Source of the DNA: Epiperipatus broadwayi | Taxonomy: Eukaryota > Onychophora > Udeonychophora > Euonychophora > Peripatidae | DNA: 64,000 nucleotides | Direction: 5' to 3' | Assembly: GCA_028023455.1 (NCBI GenBank) | Contig: JAQFVV010012496.1 | Span: forward strand, 870,001-934,000 | Shown here: piece by piece, positions 59,150 through 64,000 of the stretch | Layout of the letters: each line of letters starts with the position of its first letter | Position numbering within the stretch: position 1 is the stretch's first letter | Program-made: the position numbers and the translations under genes | The notes under the pieces: generated by a model | Databases searched by the model: none | Seen by the model: only the letters and a program-made list of their open reading frames with translations | What the model was told of the DNA's origin: nothing

Positions 59150-60440
59150 ACTATCAATATTATCACATTAATGTAGATGCAAACAGTGGATTAAATTAAT
59201 CATAAAAATAAACCTAAGGAAAACATGCAAGCAACACTAAAATGGATTAAATGACAATAAATATGTGGAATAGTATATTTAGTTACTGGAAATGGAAAAG
59301 ATGTGAAAGAATGGCATGAAACTATTTAGAAATGTCTACTCAAGGATATAAAAGTGTGTTTAGAGGCAAAGAATTTGATATGCATGCAAAAGAAAATATG
59401 CCTTTTCTTTTGAATAGAAAGTTTTGAATAAATTTCTTCTATCATTACTTACATATGGATCAAAGACATAAATATTTAATAAAGACTAATACAAAGAATG
59501 CAAATTATGTATGTAGCTAAGTATGTAATATATAAGGGATTCGAACTCAGACTTTTCCATGATCCTCAACTCTCCATACCATCTCTTATTGCTGTCTCAC
59601 CTGATTACAGACATGTTGAATATATTTTGTGCTATACCAGCACTGATCAGTTGGTCCAGATTATCATCTCCACACATATATACAATCAGTGTTCAGCTTT
59701 ATATTAAGATAGCCAATCTTCATACTTTAATGGGCAGGCTTCAAACTACTCCAACCCACAACTCTTCAGCCATCCATTTCATTGAAAATCTGATGGTGGA
59801 ATGTTCAAAGCCCCCATTAGTGCCAAGATTGTCATGCTGCCTATGTGGACATTTAGTCATTCTTACCCCTCATGTACTGGAGAATAATCCATTTACATAT
59901 ACATATGAGGGATGGTCAGACCTTTAACACACTATGTTTCAATATGTAATTTAATACACTGTACAGGCTTACACATACCTGCACATATATAATGTAATAT
60001 ATAAGGGATTCAAACTCAGACTTTCACACGACCTTCAACTCTCCATGCCATCTCATATTGCTGACCCACCTGATCACACACATGTTGATAAGATAAACAA
60101 TCGCCAATATATGTATTTCATGCTGAACCAGCAATCACCAGTTGGTCCAGATTACTATCTCCATGCATATATACAATCGGTGTTCAGATTTATATTAAGA
60201 TAGCCAATCTTCATACTAAGTATGATAAGATATGTGTTGGGCTTAATAAAAATGAAGTGAAACAAAAAGAAAGTGAGAGAATAATCAAGTATTACTGGCG
60301 TAACCAAAATAATAAAAGTTAAACTGTAACTATTATAGAAGAGGTGATAATTGATGAATAATTGAAAAATTAAACTGGATCTGTAAACAACGGGATATTA
60401 GTAGAAAAAGAATAATGTGAGAAAAGTTTAAAAATTGGAT
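59150..60440 (+). pseudogene. R8: RTE-type relic split by a family C insertion
   Basis: 59150-59516 reads degraded R including a YLKRKV-like and LLSLLTYGSKT-like block. After the insertion it resumes at 60225 (KNEVKQKESERIIKYYWRNQ-like, shifted) and continues to a KIGLNLERP block near 60440, corresponding to RWIELGET in R1. Confidence 0.7.
59517..60224 (-). repeat. Family C tandem 1.5-mer with 9-bp TSD
   Basis: ctaagtatg at 59517-59525 and 60216-60224 flanks the insert. Within it, gtaatatataagggattc begins at about 59525 and again near 59993, a period of about 468 bp. The first unit is complete, with a damaged ribozyme; the second stops after ccaatcttcatac. Confidence 0.82.
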
Positions 60441-60486
60441 TAAACTTGGAAAGACCTATAAAAAATTTGATAGTAATTAAAAATTC

Positions 60487-60790
60487 ATATCATTTTGAAC
60501 CATTATTGATCCACTGCAGAATGAATGTCTCCAAGTTCAATCCATCTTCTATGATCTCTAGCCTCCCTTCTCCACATCACTCTGGTGTACTTCCTTATTT
60601 ATCCATTCATCTTGCATATGGTCTCTTTCTGGGTCTTTTACAAGTTCCTGGAATTCAATTTAATATTTCAATTGTCCATCTATTATCATTTCTTCCAGCA
60701 ATATGTTCAAATGAATACCACTCCAGTTTCTTAATTCTTTTAATGAGGTTAGTAACCATATATCTGTTTAATGTATGGATTTTTTAGATG
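60487..60790 (-). pseudogene. R9: RTE-type 3' fragment
   Basis: Same 3' segment as R4-R6 on the minus strand. An opposite-strand open frame is a shadow. Confidence 0.7.
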
Positions 60791-61394
60791 GCTTTACTAT
60801 TAACAAAATATCTCAAGAGCCTGTGGAGATGCAAACCAAAAGATAAAATTGCAAATGGTTTTCTTAAGACTTCAAATTTAAGACTTCAATTCAGGCATTG
60901 TAGCCATAGATTTGATGGTCATTAATTATATGTTTATGTCTATTGTTTGTACATATCGAAAAGATCAATTGCTGCTAAATTCTATTTATGGAACAGATAA
61001 ACACAATGAGAATGAATTAACCTGAATGTGTTAATCACTTCCAGTTCTGTCCAAGAATATCACATCCACTTGGCTTTATTGTGGATCTGGAAAAAAAGAA
61101 AGTTATTTAAAACATCAAGAATTTCATTTTTAAAGAAAGTTATTTAAAACATCAAGAATTTCATTTTTAAGACCATAATATTTCAATGGTAGATTTTTAG
61201 TTTAACGTCCACAAAGGGAATTAAGTAGGGGTGAGTCTTAGCTGATGAAATTATATCTTGAGTTATTGGGCAGTCCAATCTGCTCTACACCTATTACCAA
61301 TTTTCTTTTAGTCAACTTCTATTTTGATATTGGGCAGAGAACTATGTAAAGAACTGTATATTAATTTACCTGAATGTGTGTGATGACTATACTT
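60791..61394. other. Intronic, nothing recognised
   Basis: A ~38-bp tandem duplication (gttatttaaaacatcaagaa) lies at 61097-61170. Nothing else assigned. Confidence 0.45.
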
Positions 61395-62060
61395 TAGATG
61401 TGATAATATATTGGTCTATTTCCACCATCTATTATTAAGTGCTGAATGTCTAGAAAATTTTAAACTTTATTTAAACTTTTCCCAATATAAACAACTATTA
61501 GTAAACACACAAATAGACAATACAGTGTCAAGCATTGGTGGGTGAGAGGTCAGTGACAGCTGCTTTACAAGCAGTTGTTCTGGGTTAGCGGGTTCGCTTC
61601 CCAGCTGGAGCTATGATCCATGAAGAAGAAAAAATAGACAATACAGCTTAGTAGATTATACAGAGTTTTAAGTGGTATTATTCTCCACTCTTTTTCAAAT
61701 GTTGCTGGCCTGACCAGTAACAATACTAGTATAGGATTTGAACTCAGACCTTTGGTTTATTGAATATTGAATTTTAAGACAATGATCTAACCCTAATGGC
61801 CCAGTTGGTTAGAGCATTGCCTTAAAATTCAATAAACTAAAGGTCTGAGTTCAAATCCTATACTAGTATTGTCACTGGGTCAGGCTGACAATATCTAAAG
61901 AAGAGCAGAAAATAATACTACTTGAAACAGTGTGTAATCTACTAACCTGTGTTGTCTGTGTGTTATTACCAATGGTTGTCTGTATTTGGAAAAGTTTAAA
62001 TAAAGTTAATCTAGACATTCAACATATAATGACAGATGATGGAAATTGTCGAACATATCA
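61395..62060. repeat. T2 SINE inverted dimer hosting S6
   Basis: Minus arm 61395-61785, plus arm 61790-62060. The plus head has a perfect A box, tggcccagttgg at 61799-61810, and B-box-like gagttcaaatcc near 61848. Arms meet at the tRNA heads (aggtctgagttcaaatccta / taggatttgaactcagacct). Confidence 0.85.
61511..61646 (+). repeat. S6: tRNA-like SINE with 15-bp TSD
   Basis: aaatagacaatacag at 61511-61525 and 61632-61646 flanks the element 61526-61631 (agcattggtgggtgagaggt … ggttagcgggttcgcttccc … ggagctatgatccatg plus A-rich tail). Inserted into a T2 arm. Confidence 0.92.
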
Positions 62061-62389
62061 CAACTTTGTCCGGAAAGAAGTTGTGTTTTTTGTTAGGTCA
62101 GTTTCTCAATCTTTGATTATGATCCAAATTATTGATAAGAATAGTTTGAGGTAGTATTTCAAAAGGATATTATGAAAATAAAAAGGATTACATAAATTTA
62201 AAATAGGAATTATATCATGAAATTGTAGTTGTGATTAACATTTTGAGATATATTTAAATTTCAATCATTTTACAATTATTATATACACTTTTATATTATG
62301 AAAAGATAACATATAATGGGCATAAATGTAAATCTATTATTATAAAGTGCTGAAAACTTTTGAAATTATTCAAATGGAAATCAATCTCT

Positions 62390-62740
62390 GATATTGCGCT
62401 ATTTATTAAATATTATAAATTTCCACGCACTTGCCCACTGGTAAGAGGTTAAAAAAGCTTAAGTTTAGAGCACACATTCTATATACACCTATTCTTACAG
62501 ACCATGCTTTGATGAGACACTGACTTTCTCCTGCAATGGGTTAAATAGATTTGTACAATTTAATATTTGATTATAACATCAGGCATACAATAGACTGAAG
62601 CCCTGATTTAAGCAGTCATTAAGAGTTGGTGTATATAAAACGTACACTCTAAGGTAAACTTACGTGATTCACTTAAGTTTTTTAACTCTTAACGGCAGGC
62701 AAGTGCGTGGAAATGTATAATATTTAAGAAATAACACATT
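62390..62740. repeat. F2: repeat with inverted ends
   Basis: Inverted ends atttccacgcacttgcc / ggcaagtgcgtggaaat, with interior matching F1 (gccctgatttaagcag, gtgattcactta). Confidence 0.75.
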
Positions 62741-62885
62741 ATCGGAGATTGACTTTTTTTTCTCCATATGTCATAGTATCAGCCAGGAGGCAAACTCTCA
62801 ACAACCATCTGTGACCAACTGCTTGCTAGCAAGGCAGCTGCACTGACCTCTCGGCTAACAATGCTTGACTATCGGAGATTGACTT
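62740..62885 (-). repeat. S7: tRNA-like SINE with 16-bp TSD
   Basis: tatcggagattgactt at 62740-62755 and 62870-62885 flanks the reverse-oriented element 62756-62869, of the tatgacatatgg subgroup with a poly-T at its left edge. Confidence 0.92.
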
Positions 62886-63189
62886 CTGTTTTATAATAGT
62901 CATAAATGTTAATTTCTATTTAAAAGTATTACTAATTTATTGTTGCACTCAAAAAAGGGCAGAAAGTTGCAAAGTTTATACAATTGGATAATATAAACAA
63001 GTTTTCAGTATTATGTGCTGTTATTTTGGCACAATTATCTTTTCTTTTTAATAATTATTGTAATAATTTCAAGTTCAGATAACAATATAAAACAATCACT
63101 ATGTTTAAGATGATAAATTTATAATATTTAATCTAAACTGATTTTTTTTTCTAAAACTGAATTTAAGTCTTAATAAGACTATTTCTAAT

Positions 63190-63800
63190 ATCATTAAAAA
63201 CCAGTCAACACTAACTATTTATTAGTCATCATTCAGAATAGCTTATAGTTATCTGTTTAAAGAGGTTTGTTTAAACTTCTTTGTATCAATAATTTCAATC
63301 TCTGTGGATAAGTTGCAATCTTCAGTATTTATATAAGTATATTGGACCATTAATAAGGTGGAAACCCACCTTTATTATTAGAAGGAGGTTGCCATAACAA
63401 CAGTTTGAAATGATTAATTGTATTTGATATTTGGATTGTCATAGTGTTGAATGGTTTCTAATGATTACTTATTTACACTTTATTTAAGTAAAACTTTGGG
63501 TGCAATTTGAAATTTATAATTGCAGTTTGTAATGTTATAATTGACTATTTATTGGTCTGCATTCAGAATAGATTTTATTTACCTGTTTAAAGAGGTTTAT
63601 TTAAACTTATTTGTATCAATAATTTCAATCTCTGTAATCAAGTTGCAATCTTTGGTGTTTATTTAAGTATATTAAACTATTATGGAGGGTGGGATTCCAC
63701 TTTTATTGTTAAAAGGAGGTTGACTTGACAACAGTGAAATTGTTGATTGTTATCGATAATGGGATTGTCTCTGTGTTGACTGGTTTTTAATGATTACTTA
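63190..63800 (+). repeat. Family H tandem dimer, ~335-bp period
   Basis: cattcagaatag, gtttaaagaggttt, tatcaataatttcaatctct, gttgcaatctt, aggaggttg and ttctaatgattactta each occur twice in the same order and at a constant offset. No ribozyme core was found in H. Confidence 0.8.
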
Positions 63801-64000
63801 CAAATCCATTTAGACTTGAGCATTATTGCACTTATTTCTAATATATACAGATAATTTTTATTATTACTCTATATTAGTTTTATTAAAGTTCTATATTTAA
63901 AAACGATAAAACACTGGGAGAAATATGTTCTTAAAACATCACTTGTAAGAATGAAAACATTTCAGTTCCTACAAAAAAAAAAAGTAAATTGAGTGAATAA
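63801..64000. other. Window end, nothing recognised
   Basis: AT-rich. Confidence 0.4.

Overview
This is an AT-rich (by eye about 70% A+T) stretch of an animal nuclear genome. It holds a single recognisable host-gene fragment. Nearly everything else is retroelement debris, microsatellites and long inverted repeats. The host exon encodes the N-terminal TPR half of a rapsyn-like protein. It sits about a third of the way in and ends at a clean splice donor, and no later exon is seen in the remaining ~42 kb, so most of the window is probably intron 1 of that gene plus its upstream flank. An invertebrate is likely: the rapsyn is divergent, several self-cleaving-ribozyme repeats are present, and RTE and Penelope relics are common. 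The phylum cannot be fixed from sequence alone.

Layout. 0-20.4 kb: upstream flank, with non-LTR relics, hammerhead-bearing repeats, a 60-bp minisatellite at 5.9-6.8 kb and several foldbacks. 20.4-21.5 kb: putative promoter/5'UTR and rapsyn first coding exon. 21.5-29 kb: quiet AT-rich intron with an RTE-type relic, a Penelope-like GIY-YIG endonuclease fragment and one very symmetric palindrome. 29-45 kb: dense repeats, including a ~1.5 kb palindrome at 41.0-42.6 kb. 45-50 kb: mostly unassigned DNA. 50-61 kb: two RTE relics used as landing sites by later elements, most with target-site duplications (TSDs), plus a block built almost wholly of one hammerhead family (55.2-58.2 kb). 61-64 kb: tRNA-derived SINEs and a ~340-bp dimeric repeat.

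Working names used below. N: non-LTR element with a zinc-knuckle C-terminus and an (ATCACATC)n-like 3' end. R: RTE-type element with a (TGA)n-like 3' end. A, B, C: three short dispersed families (~430-500 bp units) that each contain a hammerhead self-cleaving ribozyme. S: ~100-bp SINE that keeps a complete tRNA-like cloverleaf. T2: a second tRNA-derived SINE. D, E, F, G, H: other dispersed repeats, several palindromic.

Main result. A, B and C carry the hammerhead core (CUGANGA, stem II, GAAA, A15.1-U16.1 pair, H17), with stem I pairing and in one case a compensatory base change. They occur as tandem 1.4-1.5-mers and as inverted dimers, and several whole dimers are bounded by 9-11 bp TSDs. This resembles Sm-alpha-like, retrozyme-like or Penelope-linked hammerhead retroposons. 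Possible machinery donors in the window are the RTE relics and the Penelope GIY-YIG fragment.
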